A stretch of 64,000 bases of DNA from Monoplex corrugatus (GCA_030674185.1 JAPXFY010000021.1:68612876-68676875), one strand, 5' to 3'; positions 12,537-24,345 are shown, counted from the stretch's first letter. Program-made: numbers and translations. The notes: generated from the sequence alone by a model not told the origin.

Positions 12537-13466
12537 ACAAGTGTGACTGCCCGCGTTCAAGCGAACAGGAACAAGAAAAAACACGAAAAAAGAATCAGAA
12601 CGCGTATCTAATACAACTAGATAAGACAAGCGCAAATGTTTGGCCAATTGCCTTTTGTCAAGCGTAGACGTAAGATCACAAACGAACGAACACCAAATAC
12701 AAAACTTAGGAGAAAAAGACTGAAACGTCCCTGTTGCTTCATCCAGCGTGAGAAAAGGACTAAAATGACTCAAATGACATCATAATGTGTTTGCGAGTAA
12801 ATATGATGTCAGAGCGGAAGTGAGATGAATTCTGCGATTTGGAAAGTGACCATGCCATATTAATAAAACCAAAGATGCACTATCTAAGAGTAGTTTTTGG
12901 AATGTAAAGTATCTTACCATTAAATAATACATAAGAGAAAACATAAGCATACAATCGGCTAAATGGGAAAATATATAATCAAGAGTTATGGCTGATGTAA
13001 ATGGGTCGTGCCTAGTGCTACGAGTCTGGTATGACCTTGGGATAGGAAGAAAAACATCCTAAACCGACAGCCAAGAGGCTGAAGGGAAAGTCAGAGTCCT
13101 TGGAGAAAAAAAAAACTTAGTCAGACGCGGCTGGGCCTGTCTTGTGAAACGAAATTAAAACGGATTTCATAGAATAAAATAAAATATGATAAATAAAACA
13201 AAATGAAATAAAGTAAAATAAATTAAAAAAAGATAAAATAAAATAAAAAAGGCATATGTGCAGCCACAAAACTAAGACCTCACTGAGAAGGGACAATGGT
13301 GATAATATGATCTATTTCAGTAAATCATCAACGAGGTAGAATATGAATGGACTCAAGGGCACATTGAAAGAAGTTTGTGTGCATAAATTCATCCAAGCAG
13401 TATAAACATAAACAATACATGAAAAACAAGGAAGTTAATACCTATACATTTGAGCGAATACACACG
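12537..13466 (-). repeat. Dispersed ~0.9-kb repeat, copy 2 (inverted)
   Basis: Reverse complement of 1752-2660, including an AAATA/AAATAAA-rich patch (13160-13250). No ORF of substance. The minisatellite abuts its right-hand (3') end. Confidence 0.78.
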
Positions 13467-13515
13467 TACACATACACACCAAGATAAAAGTACATGCACA
13501 AAGAGCCGTGTCCAG

Positions 13516-13745
13516 ATAAAACACATTATGATGTCATTTGAGTCATTTTAGTCCTTTTCTCACGCTGGACGAAGCAGCAGGGAAGTTCCAGTCTTTTTCT
13601 CCTAATTATTATATTTGGTGTTTGTTCGTTTGTGATCTTACGTCTACGCTTGACAAAGGGCCGAAATTTGCGCTTGTCTTGTCTGGTTGTATTAAATAAG
13701 CGTTCTGGTTCTTTTTTCGTGGATTTTTTCTGGTTCCTGTTAGCT
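13516..13745 (+). repeat. Dispersed repeat, copy 3 (partial), inverted to copy 2
   Basis: Matches 2400-2630 in direct orientation and the reverse complement of about 12560-12790. With copy 2 it makes an inverted repeat with arms of roughly 230 bases and a ~0.7-kb loop. The 27-bp minisatellite unit follows at once. Confidence 0.75.
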
Positions 13746-14564
13746 CATTACAACATAAATGTTAAATTAGCTTATTACAACATGAACATTGACACTTTAA
13801 CACTCAAAATTTTCCCCGATTCCAAAGGACGTATACTGAACAGGAGCAGTTTTCAAAGTGAACTCATCTGTTACTGCAACTGTAAATTGTTATCAGTGTA
13901 CCTACCCTTATATCCAAAAGATAACATGGACTGGATGAAACATGTGGATACAAAAAGTTCAAAGTTGGTAGTTCTGGGTGATTGTTTTCACGCACATTAA
14001 CCTTTTTAGGAAAACGAATAAGGTAGAATAACTAGCAATTGCTTAATTGAAAATGTAAGAGATTCAGTCTTATACTTTTTAAGTGATAGCTCAGTAGCAC
14101 ATATTTTTTATGTGTCCATCCACAATGCAATCACATTTGACTTATCTCTCATCTCCCAAAGGCTAGCAACATTTTGTATATGGCTTATGGGAGATGATAG
14201 CTTAGACAGTGATCATACAGCCATTGAAGTTAAACTTCTGAAGAAAACGAATGCCAGTAAACATGAAATTGAAGACAGACTCCCGAATGTTTCAATACAA
14301 GAATGCCGATTAGGTAGCGTTTGATAGAATGCTGACCTTTGGAATATGTGTGGAAACCACTGCTTTCAATTTAAAAAAGCTATACCGAACTGTAATACTG
14401 AGTGTTATCGATTATGGACTGGGCCTCACTACGTTGTCACAGACAAACTGATAAATCTAGGCAGAATGAAAAACAAAGCCATGATCCTCGGAATCACAAA
14501 AGACACACCCAATAAGACTACGCGATATCTGCGTAACCTTTCAATACAGTCAAGATACAGAATA

Positions 14565-14675
14565 ATAATAATAATAATTAATAATAATTACAATATTTAT
14601 ATAGCGCAAAATCTTGATAAAATCAAATCTAAGCGCTGAAGCAGACACACACGCACGCACGCACGCACGCACACG

Positions 14676-14723
<48 letters not shown>

Positions 14724-15592
14724 TGGCTATAAATGGGGAGAAAGAATAAAAGCAATAAAAGCAAGAATAAAAGCAATGGAAAATTATAGAGAGCATAGCA
14801 TATACAATTAGGCCTATATATTATGACCATGTGATTCCCCTCCGAGCGGAGACAGGCTGCAGAAGGGGGGGGGGGGGGGGTGTTGAGTGAGGTTAGGATT
14901 TTATGCGGAGGAGAAAAGGTGAGTTTTGAGAGCGGACTTGAAGGAGACAAAAGTAGGTTGCTGACGGATTGAGAGAGGAAGTTTGTTCCAGGAGAGTGGA
15001 CCAGAAACAGAGAAGGCTCGTGGACCATAGGTATTGAGCTTAGTGCGTGGAAAGCGAAAAGTCAGAGGATCGGAGGCAGAGCGGAGGGTACGTGAGGGAA
15101 GATAGATCTCAAGTAGGCTTGACAGGTAATCAGGGGCTGCGTTATTGAGGCTTTTGTAGCACATGGTGTCTAATTTGTACTGTATGCGTTTTGATACAGG
15201 GAGCCAGTGAAGTTGTGCCAGGAGAGGAGATATGTGGTCAGCTTTTTTCTTTTTGAGTACAAGGCGTACAGCATTGTTTTCAATGCGCTGTAGGATGTGA
15301 ATGGTGGAGGCAGGAAGACCAGACAGGAGTGAATTGCAATAGTCAATGCGAGACATTATGAAGGAGAGAACGAGTTTTGCAGTTGTTTCGACAGAGAGAT
15401 ACTTCCTGATCAGCCTTATACGATGGAGATGATAGTAGCAAGATCTGGCAGTTTGAGAAACAAAGTTGTTCATGGAGAGGGTAGAGTCAATGCAGACACC
15501 AAGGTTTTTAGCTGAATCAGAAATTGGGACTGATGTGTTACATAATGGGAGAGAAAGAGGAGGCAGCTGAGAAAGTTTCTGACGGGTGCCAA
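14565..15592 (-). mobile_element. L2/CR1-group LINE copy 3 (3' part), inserted in another LINE
   Basis: Minus-strand L2 3' end: RT C-terminus (residues reading 15592 to 14901, beginning GTRQKLSQLPPLSL and ending with the normal KTHLFSSA), then 3' UTR with poly-G (about 14865-14880), an (AC)n tract (14641-14720) and an ATT-type tail at 14565-14585. Flanked by AGAATA at 14559-14564 and 15593-15598, a probable target-site duplication. Confidence 0.9.
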
Positions 15593-15831
15593 AGAATAGA
15601 ACACGTGCAGGCATATTCAGGGCATTGGAAAAAAATCCACTCCACTAGATGGTTGAAAGAGCAAAAGGCAATAGACTCCAACGTAAAAAATCAAGGATGG
15701 GACAGGCAGAAGATTCCATTCAGCAACTGACATAACTCAAAGGGACAAAGGAATGGGAAAAACATCCAAACCATTTCAACAACCTGTACAAAACAATCAT
15801 ACCAAAAAATCGTGGGAGACACTGTTGCGAA

Positions 15832-16299
15832 TTGCCAGAAGGGAAAGCAACTGTAGCAATTCAGCTACTCATGGAGCTACAACCCAAAGATGTAATCATA
15901 TACGTGGATGGCTCAGTCACCAACAACAAATCTGGATGGGGCTTCAATGTCAAACAGAATGGAAACACCAAACATGAAGAAAACGCTACATATAATATCA
16001 CAACCTCCAGTCTAACAATGGAAATTGAGGCAGTCACGCATGCACACAAATGGTTAACTTCATTAGGTGATGAAATGAAAGAAAGTCAAGCCTTCATCAT
16101 GACTGACTCGATTAATCTACTTCAGAAAGTGCAAAATGGAGTAGGGACCCCAGAATGGCACAAAGCAATGAACAGTATCGACCTACAAAATCTCACGTGG
16201 ATCTACTGCTCCGGACACTCTGGTGTTAAGGGAAATGAATGTGCTGACAAATTGCAGGCAATGCCACTACAACGACATTCTCCATCTAGGAAAGTCTGA
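15832..16299 (+). pseudogene. LINE-encoded RNase H domain fragment
   Basis: The reading frame has RNase H motifs in order: IIYVDGSVTNNKSGWGF (catalytic Asp), SSLTMEIEAVTHA (Glu), FIMTDSINLL (Asp), and WIYCSGHSGVKGNECADK (His/Asp). This is the 3' domain of the host LINE at 13780-16305 and would remove template RNA during element replication. The frame ends soon after the last motif, without the rest of a usual C-terminus. Homologous in type, not closely in sequence, to the RNase H at 25004-25852. Confidence 0.88.
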
Positions 16300-16342
16300 G
16301 GTCCTTAGACGCTTTAAATCGTATCTTCGCTAACAAGATGTG

Positions 16343-16711
16343 TCATAAATTTCATTTAGGGGGACAGTTATTTTTTCAATACCGAATAACTCCGGGGCTT
16401 CAGTCATCTCTGTAGTAATATTGTCTGGTCCTGGGGCTTTTCCTGGTTTCATCTTTCTCAGTGCTGCTCTAACTTCATCTTTCATTATTGTTTATCCTTC
16501 AACGTTCTTTCTTATAATGTATTCTTCGTTTCTGTCATCGTTAAAAAGGTCTTAAATTGTACTCTCTCCATCTATCTAATGTTTTGTCTTTTACCATGAT
16601 AAGCTTACCATTTTTCGATTTTAAGCAACCAGCTGATGTGCATGTCTTTTTCCTGTGGGCAATTTCTTCAGTTCTTCTGTACATACCCTGGTGATCTGTT
16701 TTGTGTCGTCA
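16343..16711 (-). mobile_element. RTE family 1, copy b: internal fragment
   Basis: Reverse complement matches about 54660-55022 of the full-length copy: the linker between endonuclease and RT, including KAPGPDNI-like residues. Neither end is a natural element end, so it is an internal relic. Multiple indels. Confidence 0.8.
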
Positions 16712-17089
16712 CACATGATAGAGTGTGGTGACGTCAAACTATTGACAGTGAGTGTGGTGGGTGGATGGGGAATGGTGAGGGAACTGGTTACAGGTTGTGG
16801 GGGCTACAGCTCATCCAGCTTCTGAATAGTTCCAGTGATTATGCTGTGGTCGTAGACGTTGGTAAATGGTTCCATTCAACACACTTAACTAGTGCATAGG
16901 GATTGTCTCTGGAAGTCTGCCAGAGCACATATGGATTTGTCTGAGTGTGATGATTGCCTCTTGAATACTCAAAACTTGCCTGTATACGGTTGTCATGTGA
17001 TGTTTCTGCTTAAAGATGGCTTGCCCTGCATGATGATTTTAGTGCTGCTCTGTACTTTTGTCCTCAACTTTATGTTTCATGTGTTGCTA
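16712..17089. other. Unassigned sequence
   Basis: GT-rich patches, with no gene or recognisable repeat. Confidence 0.45.
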
Positions 17090-18180
17090 TTTTAGAGTTC
17101 CTTGGACGACTGACATAAGTGTTATGATTAGAATTCTTAGGAATACTGACAGAAGTGTTTATAATTATTTGGACTACTGACAAAAGTGTTTAGAGTTCTT
17201 TGGACGACTGACATAAGTGTTATGATTAGAATTCTTAGGAATACTGACAGAAGTGTTTATAATTATTTGGACTACTCTCAAAAGTGTTTAGAGTTCTTTG
17301 GACGACTGACATAAGTGTTATGATTAGAATTCTTAGGAATACTGACAGAAGTGTTTATAATTATTTGGACTACTGACAAAAGTGTTTAGAGTTCTTTGGA
17401 CGACTGACATAAGTGTTATGATTAGAATTCTTAGGAATACTGACAGAAGTGTTTATAATTATTTGGACTACTGACAAAAGTGCTTAGAGTTCTTTGGACT
17501 ACTGACAGAAGTGTTTAGAGTTCTTCGGATGACTAACAGAAGTGTTTAGAGTTCTTTGGACTGCTGACAGAAGTGTTTAGAGTTCTTTGCACGACTGACA
17601 GAAGGGTCATGTTTAGAGTTCGTTGGACGACTGACAGAAGTGTGTAGAGTTCTTCGCACGACTGACAGAAGTATCATGTTAAGAGTTCTTTGGATGACTG
17701 ACAATAGTGTTTAAAGTTCTTTGGACGACTAACAGAAGTGTTTAGAATTCTTTGCACGACTGACAGAAGTGTCATGTTAAGAGTTCTTTGGATGACTGAC
17801 AATAGTGTTTAAAGTTCTTTGGACGACTAACAGAAGTGTTTAGAGTTCGTTGGACGACTGGCAGAAGTGTTTAGAGTTCTTGGATGACTGACAATAGTGT
17901 TTAAAGTTCTTTGGATGACTGACATAAATATCATGCTTAGAATTCTTTGGGTGACTTACAGAAGTGTTTAGAGTTCCTTGGACGACTGACAGAAGTGTTT
18001 AGAGTTCTTTGCACGACTGACAGAAGTGTCATGTTTAGAGTTCTTTTGACGACTGACAGAAGTGTCATGTTTAGAGTTCTTTGGGCGACTGAGAAGTGTT
18101 TAGTGTTCTTTGGACGACTGACAGAAGTGTTTAGAGTTCTTTGGATGACTGACAGACGTGTCATGTTTAGAGTTCTTTGG
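17090..18180 (+). repeat. ~31-bp minisatellite with a ~98-bp higher-order unit
   Basis: Basic unit resembles AGAGTTCTTTGGACGACTG + ACAGAAGTGTTT. In 17092-17480 three diverged units form a block of about 98 bases, repeated about four times. The remainder is simpler tandem units, some with an added TCATGTTT. Confidence 0.88.
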
Positions 18181-18289
18181 ACTGGAGACTCAAACATCAG
18201 ACACATGTTATGTCCACTGCAGTCTTGACACACAGTAAACGTCAGAAGTGGTAAAGAAGCATACAAGACTGTATGATCCCCTGCCACTC

Positions 18290-19565
18290 CCAATGCTGCT
18301 GGTAGTGTGCGTTTAGTTGTGGCTGGATTAGTGTGTTAGTATGTGTGTGCTGTTTAGTGTGCTGGGTAGTATGTGTTTAGTAGTGTGCTGGTAGTGTGCT
18401 GGTAGTGTGTTGTAGTGTGCTGGTAGTGTGTTTGTTAGTGGTGCTGAGTAGTGTGTTTGTAGTGTGCTGAAGTAGTGTGCTGTGTAGTGTGTTGTAGTGT
18501 GCTGATAGTGTGCTGATGTAGTGTGTGTGTAGTGTGCTGTGTAGTGTGCTGTGTAGTGTGCTGATTAGTGTGCGATGTAGTGTGCTGGTAGTAGTGTGTG
18601 ATGTAGTGTGCTGAGTAGTGTGCTGTAGTGTGTGCTGATAGTAGTGTGCTAGTAGTGTGCTGTGTAGTGTGCTGTGTAGTGTGCTTAGTAGTGTGATGAT
18701 AGTAGTGTGACGTAGTGTGCTGTAGTGTGCTGTGTAGTGTGCTGAGTAGTGTGCTGATAGTATGTGCTGAGTGTGCTGCAGTAGTGTGCTGATTTGAAGT
18801 AGTGTGCTGGTGTAGTGTGCTGATAGTAGTGTGCTGATGTAGTGTGCTTGTACAGTGTGCTGATAGTGTGCTGATAGGTAGTAGTGTGCTGGTAGTGTGC
18901 TGATATTTTGCTGATGTAGTGTGCTAATGTGTGTGTAGTGTGTGTAGTGTACTGGTAGTGTGCTTGTAGGCTGGTAGTGTGCTGGGTAGTGTGCTGGTGA
19001 GGTGACTATGTAGTGTGCTGGTAGTGTGCTGATGTAGTGTGTGGTAGTGTGTGATGTAGTGTGCTGATTGGTAATGTGTGTTGGTTGTGTGTTGGTGTAG
19101 TGTGCTGTTGTGTGTATGTAGTGTGTGGTAGTGTGTGTAGGTGTGTGGTTGTGTTAGTGTGTTGGTAGGTGTGTTTGTGTAGTGTGTGTATGGTTGCTGT
19201 AGTGTTGAGTGTGTGTGTAGTAGTGTGCTTAGTAGTGTGATGGTAGTTGCTGTGTAGTGGTTAGTGTGTTGGTTGTGTGTTGGTTGGTATGTGCTGATAA
19301 TGTGCTAATGTAGTGTGTGATGTAGTGGTGATGTAAGGCTAATGTAGTGTTGAGAATTGGATTTTGTCTGAGTGTGTGCTATGAGTGTGTGTGTAGGTCT
19401 GATGTGTTGTTGTAGTGTTGACAGATTGATAGTAGTTGTGCTAGTGTCTGATGGTCTGTGTGTGCTGGTTTTTGGTAGTGTGTGGTTGTATGTAGTATGG
19501 TCGTGACGCTGGTGTGTGTGTGTTAGGTAGTGTGTTGGTTGTGTGTTGGTTGTGTGTTGTTGTGT
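18290..19565 (+). repeat. Degenerate GTAGTGTGCTG tandem array
   Basis: Over 1.2 kb of short, irregular units built on GTAGTGTGCTG with frequent single-base gains and losses, grading into TGTGTTGG repeats. Confidence 0.88.
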
Positions 19566-20941
19566 GTTTGTTCCATTTGTGTTTCACGTAAGATTCTTCA
19601 AATCTGGACCATTCGTGAGTTATTGAGGTGTGCTCAATTCTCTGACCAACACCGCTGGTGTCGTATCTCTGTGGCTGGTTGAGCCAGGATTATTATGTAG
19701 TAAGCGTAGAACAGCCCTGTCACCAGTCTCAATCTTAATGAAGAAGTCATCATCTCATAAATTGTAAAACTTGCCAGCTTCAGTGCCATTAAAGTGGCTT
19801 AAAATGGGCAAAAAAATTAGCACAAATTAATCTCCGTAATGCATGATCCTACAAAATTTCTTCAAAATGTTCTCAAATACTAAATAATATATTGTTTATA
19901 AAATTTAAATGCATGTTACTAAACAAAGTTTATCAAAAGACCCTATTCAGTACAATCATGTCCACAAGCCCAACCTATAAAAATAATTTAAACTAAGCTG
20001 ATTTTTTGAGTCACCAAAAACAAACAAACAAACAAACAAACAAACAACAATAAGCAAACAAAAGCCAACAAAGTAACCCCCAAACAAAAGAAACAAAACA
20101 AAGAAACAAACATCAACAAAGAAAGCTCTCAACAAACCTGGAAACTGTGTCATCAACTATGGCGTTTACAACACATGCCAACTTTTTCTGTTTTAAAACA
20201 AACCTTTCAAAGGTCAGGAGATTCCAGACCTATGTTGAATAATGACTTGATTGAATTAATTGGAAGGACCAAAGGCGACAAAAATAAAAAGCCATGATAT
20301 TTTAGCACCAGTGCACCGTACTGTCAAGTTAATACTGGTTTGTTTTATACGTGAGATTATGTTATTACACACATTATTGTCAGAAGACAAGTGGGTTTGG
20401 AATCGTCATCAGCTGCTCTCAAGCAGACTGATATCAGATGGAATCTATGCCAGGTCTCACGACACCATCATCATCCTGTCTACATTCCAACAACAGACCA
20501 TGAAAATAAAGGCATTAATTATTTAAGAGTTGTGTGAGCCACTACAACACATCACAGAGAAAATTCAAAGGAAGATAGTGTGTGGAGACTTGAATGCCAA
20601 CATGGCCCAGATGCTGATAACATCACATATATACAAGAACAGTAGGCAAGGTTACCTTTGGTCCACAGTCGAGTGTCATTCAATGTATGAATGCCTCAAA
20701 TTTGTAACGCTGCAGGTATCTGTCTCTATTGGGCCTAGCTCAGATCAGGATATACTATGAAAGGAAGTTTAAGTCACATCACTAGCGCAATCTCAATCGA
20801 AAATGGAATGACATAGCATATATACGATCATTCCCTTTTCTGAAGTGATCACAAAATGTAACACACACAGAAATGATCAAATTGTGGATCCTTCATTCCT
20901 TGCTGTTGTGGTGACCTGTTTGGATAGGGTGTTGGTCAGTG
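19566..20941. other. Mostly unassigned; (CAAA)n at 20019-20048
   Basis: The plus-strand stretch around 20575-20600 reads CGDLNANM, reminiscent of a LINE endonuclease 'GDLNAH' motif, but too short and isolated to call. A CAAA microsatellite lies at 20019-20048. Nothing else is recognised. Confidence 0.45.
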
Positions 20942-21298
20942 TGACAAATGACATGAACAGTATGGGGACAGTGACACAGACATGAACAGTATGGGGACAG
21001 TGACACAGACATGAACAGTATGGGGACAGTGACACAGACATGAACAGTATGGGGACAGTGACACAGACATAACAGTATGGGGACAGTGACACAGACATGA
21101 ACAGTGTTGGGACAGTGACACAGACATGAAAAAGTATGGGGACAGTGACACAGACATGAACAGTATGGGGACAGTGACACAGACATGAACAGTATGGGGA
21201 CAGTGACACAGACATGAACAGTATGGGGACAGTGACACAGACATGAACAGTGTAGGGACAGTGACACAGACATAAACAGTATGGGGACAGTGACACAG
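20942..21298 (+). repeat. 30-bp minisatellite, about 12 units
   Basis: Unit GACATGAACAGTATGGGGAC + AGTGACACA(G), a ten-codon period with few variants, giving spurious repetitive ORFs on the minus strand. It ends exactly where the L2 LINE copy 2 begins. Confidence 0.93.
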
Positions 21299-21334
21299 GT
21301 AATCGCTATATGACTTGTCCATGGCCTTCGTCTT

Positions 21335-23755
21335 TTGTCCCGTCGGTGCCGCCTTCTTCGCCACCTCGGCCGCCGCCATATGACTGTGATAAACTTAAAC
21401 TATGCCTTTTTAACGCTCAATCAATATGCAAAGATGGCAAAGCCGAGGTCATTGCCGATTTTATCGCTGATGAGCACGTTGACATTGCTTTTATTACAGA
21501 GACATGGCTTAACCCCCTTGGTCATGAACCTATACATGCTAGCCTCACTCCGAGTGGTTACAGGCTTGCTTCTTTCCATCGCTCATCTCGAAGTGGCGGT
21601 ATCGCCATCCTCTACAACGCGCACAGTGACTCGACGCAATCTCAAATCTATCGACCTCTCCACATTTTCATCTGATGCCTCCCGTCTCCTTTCTGAAAAG
21701 TCACATAACCTTGCCGATGAATTCTATACTACTCTCCACCATCTTCTGGACACTCATGCTCCAGCCACAACCCGTCTTTTACCTGACCGCCCCCCTACCC
21801 CATGGCTCACTCATGAGATTGCCTGTGCAAAACGTGCCCGCCGCAGAGCAGAGCGCCGCTGGCGCAAATCCAAACTCACTGTACACAGGCAACTTTTCCA
21901 AGCCTCTAAAACAAAAGTATCCACCCTCATTGCATCTGCAAAAACAAGCTATTTCCAAACCAAAATCCTGAATGCCTCTTCTTCAAAAGAACTCTTTACA
22001 ACCATGAATCATCTCCTTGGCACACGAAAAGACTTACCTCTCCCAACAAAACGTACAAATGAAGAACTCCCATCTGTATTCTCTAAGTATTTCACCACCA
22101 AAATACAAACTCTTCGTGACAGGCTTGACAGGACACCCTGTCAACCATGCCCACCTGACCCTTCCTTCTCTGGCACACCTCTCACTACTTTTACCCCAGT
22201 CTCACAAGAAGAAATTTTCAACACAATCAGATCCATGTCGTTCAAAACCTGCGAACTGGATCCTCTTCCAGGTTCTCTCTACTCCGATTGTCTCCCTACT
22301 CTCCTCCCATTCATCACTGACATCATCAACACTTCTTTTCAAACTGGAACTGTCCCAGATTCTTTCAAGTCTGCTATTATTCACCCTCTCCTCAAGAAAC
22401 ACAATTTAGACCCAAATGAACTGAAAAATTACAGGCCTATCTCTAATCTCTCTTTCTTGTCAAAACTCCTTGAAAAGGTCGTCCTCAACCAGCTGAACTC
22501 TCATCTGTCTGCCAACAATCTCCTCAATCCTTTCCAGTCAGCCTACCGCCAGTGCCATAGCACTGAAACTGCCCTACTACACATTCTCAACAATCTCCTC
22601 CTTGCAACTGATACTGGCAAAGTCTCTCTCCTCACACTCCTTGATCTGTCTGCAGCCTTCGATACCATTGACCATGGTATTCTCCTTTCTAGACTTCATC
22701 ATACTTTTGGCATCTCTGACATTGCTCTCTCCTTTTTCACTTCGTATTTATCAAACAGAAAACAAACTGTTCTCATCAATGGCACTTACTCTCAACCTGC
22801 ATACCTGACCTGTGGTGTTCCACAAGGATCTGTCCTTGGCCCTGTTCTTTTCACTCTTTATACCTCCCCCCTGTCCACCATCATCAACTCCCACTCTATA
22901 AAACACCACTTCTATGCTGATGACACCCAACTTCAAGATAGTGACTCACCTGATAATATACAGCGCCTGTTGACTCGCACCACTGAGTGTTACTCGGACA
23001 TTAAGAACTGGATGACACACAATAGACTTCAGCTTAATGACGACAAGACAGAAGCTATCCTCATTGGCACCCGTCAGAAACTTTCCCAGCTGCCTCCTCT
23101 TTCTCTCCCATTATGTAACACATCAGTCCCAATTTCTGATTCAGCTAAAAACCTTGGTGTCTGCATTGACTCTACCCTGTCCATGAACAACTTTGTTTCT
23201 CAAACTGCCAGATCTTGCTACTATCATCTCCATCGTATAAGCCTGATCAGGAAGTATCTCTCTGTCGAAACAACTGCAAAACTCGTTCTCTCCTTCATAA
23301 TGTCTCGCATTGACTATTGCAATTCACTCCTGTCTGGTCTTCCTGCCTCCACCATTCACATCCTACAGCGCATTCAAAACAATGCTGTACGCCTTGTACT
23401 CAAAAAGAAAAAAGCTGACCACATATCTCCTCTCCTGGCACTACTTCACTGGCTCCCTGTATCAAAGCGCATACAGTACAAACTAGACACCATGTGCTAC
23501 AAAAGCCTCAATAACGCAGCCCCCGATTACCTGTCAAGCCTACTTGAGATCTATGTTCCCTCACGTACCCTCCGCTCTGCCTCCGATCCTCTGACTTTTC
23601 GCTTTCCACGCACTAAGCTCAATACCTATGGTCCACGAGCCTTCTCTGTTTCTGGTCCACTCTCCTGGAACAAACTTCCTCTCTCAGTCCGTCAGCTACC
23701 TACTTTTGCCTCCTTCAAGTCCGCTCTCAAAACTCACCTTTTCTCCTCTGCATAA
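21335..23755 (+). CDS. LINE endonuclease-linker/RT ORF (L2/CR1 group)
   Basis: 806-codon open frame. Real homology starts near residue ~100, after the endonuclease deletion join. The first part is read out of the endonuclease frame. RT residues run from about 330: NYRPISNLSFLSKLLEK, LLDLSAAFDTIDH, GVPQGSVLGPVLF, YADDTQL. The natural stop follows KTHLFSSA. It would encode a target-primed reverse transcriptase, but without endonuclease this copy could not nick its own target. Differs from copy 1 by scattered substitutions. No in-frame stop in the RT. Confidence 0.88.
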   Translation: MSRRCRLLRHLGRRHMTVINLNYAFLTLNQYAKMAKPRSLPILSLMSTLTLLLLQRHGLTPLVMNLYMLASLRVVTGLLLSIAHLEVAVSPSSTTRTVTRRNLKSIDLSTFSSDASRLLSEKSHNLADEFYTTLHHLLDTHAPATTRLLPDRPPTPWLTHEIACAKRARRRAERRWRKSKLTVHRQLFQASKTKVSTLIASAKTSYFQTKILNASSSKELFTTMNHLLGTRKDLPLPTKRTNEELPSVFSKYFTTKIQTLRDRLDRTPCQPCPPDPSFSGTPLTTFTPVSQEEIFNTIRSMSFKTCELDPLPGSLYSDCLPTLLPFITDIINTSFQTGTVPDSFKSAIIHPLLKKHNLDPNELKNYRPISNLSFLSKLLEKVVLNQLNSHLSANNLLNPFQSAYRQCHSTETALLHILNNLLLATDTGKVSLLTLLDLSAAFDTIDHGILLSRLHHTFGISDIALSFFTSYLSNRKQTVLINGTYSQPAYLTCGVPQGSVLGPVLFTLYTSPLSTIINSHSIKHHFYADDTQLQDSDSPDNIQRLLTRTTECYSDIKNWMTHNRLQLNDDKTEAILIGTRQKLSQLPPLSLPLCNTSVPISDSAKNLGVCIDSTLSMNNFVSQTARSCYYHLHRISLIRKYLSVETTAKLVLSFIMSRIDYCNSLLSGLPASTIHILQRIQNNAVRLVLKKKKADHISPLLALLHWLPVSKRIQYKLDTMCYKSLNNAAPDYLSSLLEIYVPSRTLRSASDPLTFRFPRTKLNTYGPRAFSVSGPLSWNKLPLSVRQLPTFASFKSALKTHLFSSA

Positions 23756-23916
23756 AATCCTAACCTCACTCAACCCCCCTCTGCAGCCTGTCTCCGCTCG
23801 GAGGGGAATCACTTTGTTTTAATATATAATTGTATATGATGTGCTCTCTGTGGTTTTCCATTGGTTTTATTCTTGCTTTTATTGCTTTTATTCTTTTCTC
23901 CCCATTTGTGGCTATG

Positions 23917-23919
<3 letters not shown>

Positions 23920-23999
<80 letters not shown>

Positions 24000-24345
24000 G
24001 TGTGCGTGCGTGCGTGTGTGCATGTGTGTCTTTTCGGCGCTTGGATTTGATTTTGTCGAGATTTGCGCTATATAAATATTGTAATTATTATGTATGCATG
24101 TGCGTACGTATGTATGTATGTATGTATGTATGTATGTATGTATACGCTTAGATTTATGTATGTATGTATGTATGCATGTATACGCTCAGCTTAGATTTAT
24201 GTATGTAAGTATGTAAGCATGTATGTATGCATGTATACGCTCATATGTATGTAGGTATGTATGCATGTATACGCTCAGCGCTTAGATTTGATTTTATCAA
24301 GATTTTGCGCTATATAAATAAAATATATTATTATTATTATTATTA
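23920..24345 (+). repeat. (GT)n/(ATGT)n and ATT tail in L2 copy 2 3' UTR
   Basis: GT tract 23920-24030, ATGT-rich block about 24100-24280, ATT tail 24328-24345. Same architecture as copy 1. Confidence 0.9.

Larger units (their letters stand above)
13780..16305 (+). mobile_element. RNase-H-bearing LINE (I-group-like), broken
   Basis: Three pieces in order on the plus strand. Endonuclease remnant at 13870-14320: LSVYLPLYPKDN, SKLVVLGDCFHAH, SLDSDHTAI. RT C-terminal/thumb remnant at 14320-14564: LYRTVILSVIDYGLGL. After an inserted L2 LINE (14565-15592), the downstream part is at 15593-16305, ending in RNase H. Residues on the two sides of the L2 insertion read on sensibly (…SRYRI / RIEHVQAY…), with a 6-bp target duplication AGAATA. 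Most of the RT palm is deleted. Non-functional. Confidence 0.8.
21299..24345 (+). mobile_element. L2/CR1-group LINE copy 2 (nearly complete, endonuclease deleted)
   Basis: Contains the start of an AP-type endonuclease (21310-21675: LCLFNAQSICKDGK, FITETWL, RSGGIAILYN), then an abrupt join at about 21625 into the endonuclease-RT linker. The rest of the endonuclease is therefore missing. RT is full and ends with the family-normal KTHLFSSA at 23753. The 3' UTR has (GT)n, (ATGT)n, GCGCTATATAAATAAA and an ATT tail. Best preserved L2 copy here. Confidence 0.9.

Noticed and set aside
12022..12611. Long ORFs on both strands in the 12-kb minisatellite
   Set aside because: Nine-residue repeats come from the 27-bp period; no start context, domain or codon signal.
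20530..20760. LINE endonuclease fragment (CGDLNANM)
   Set aside because: Only one short motif; neighbouring sequence shows no further endonuclease or RT similarity.
17090..21298. CRISPR-like direct repeats
   Set aside because: Units are contiguous without unique spacers, and the window is eukaryotic. These are minisatellites.
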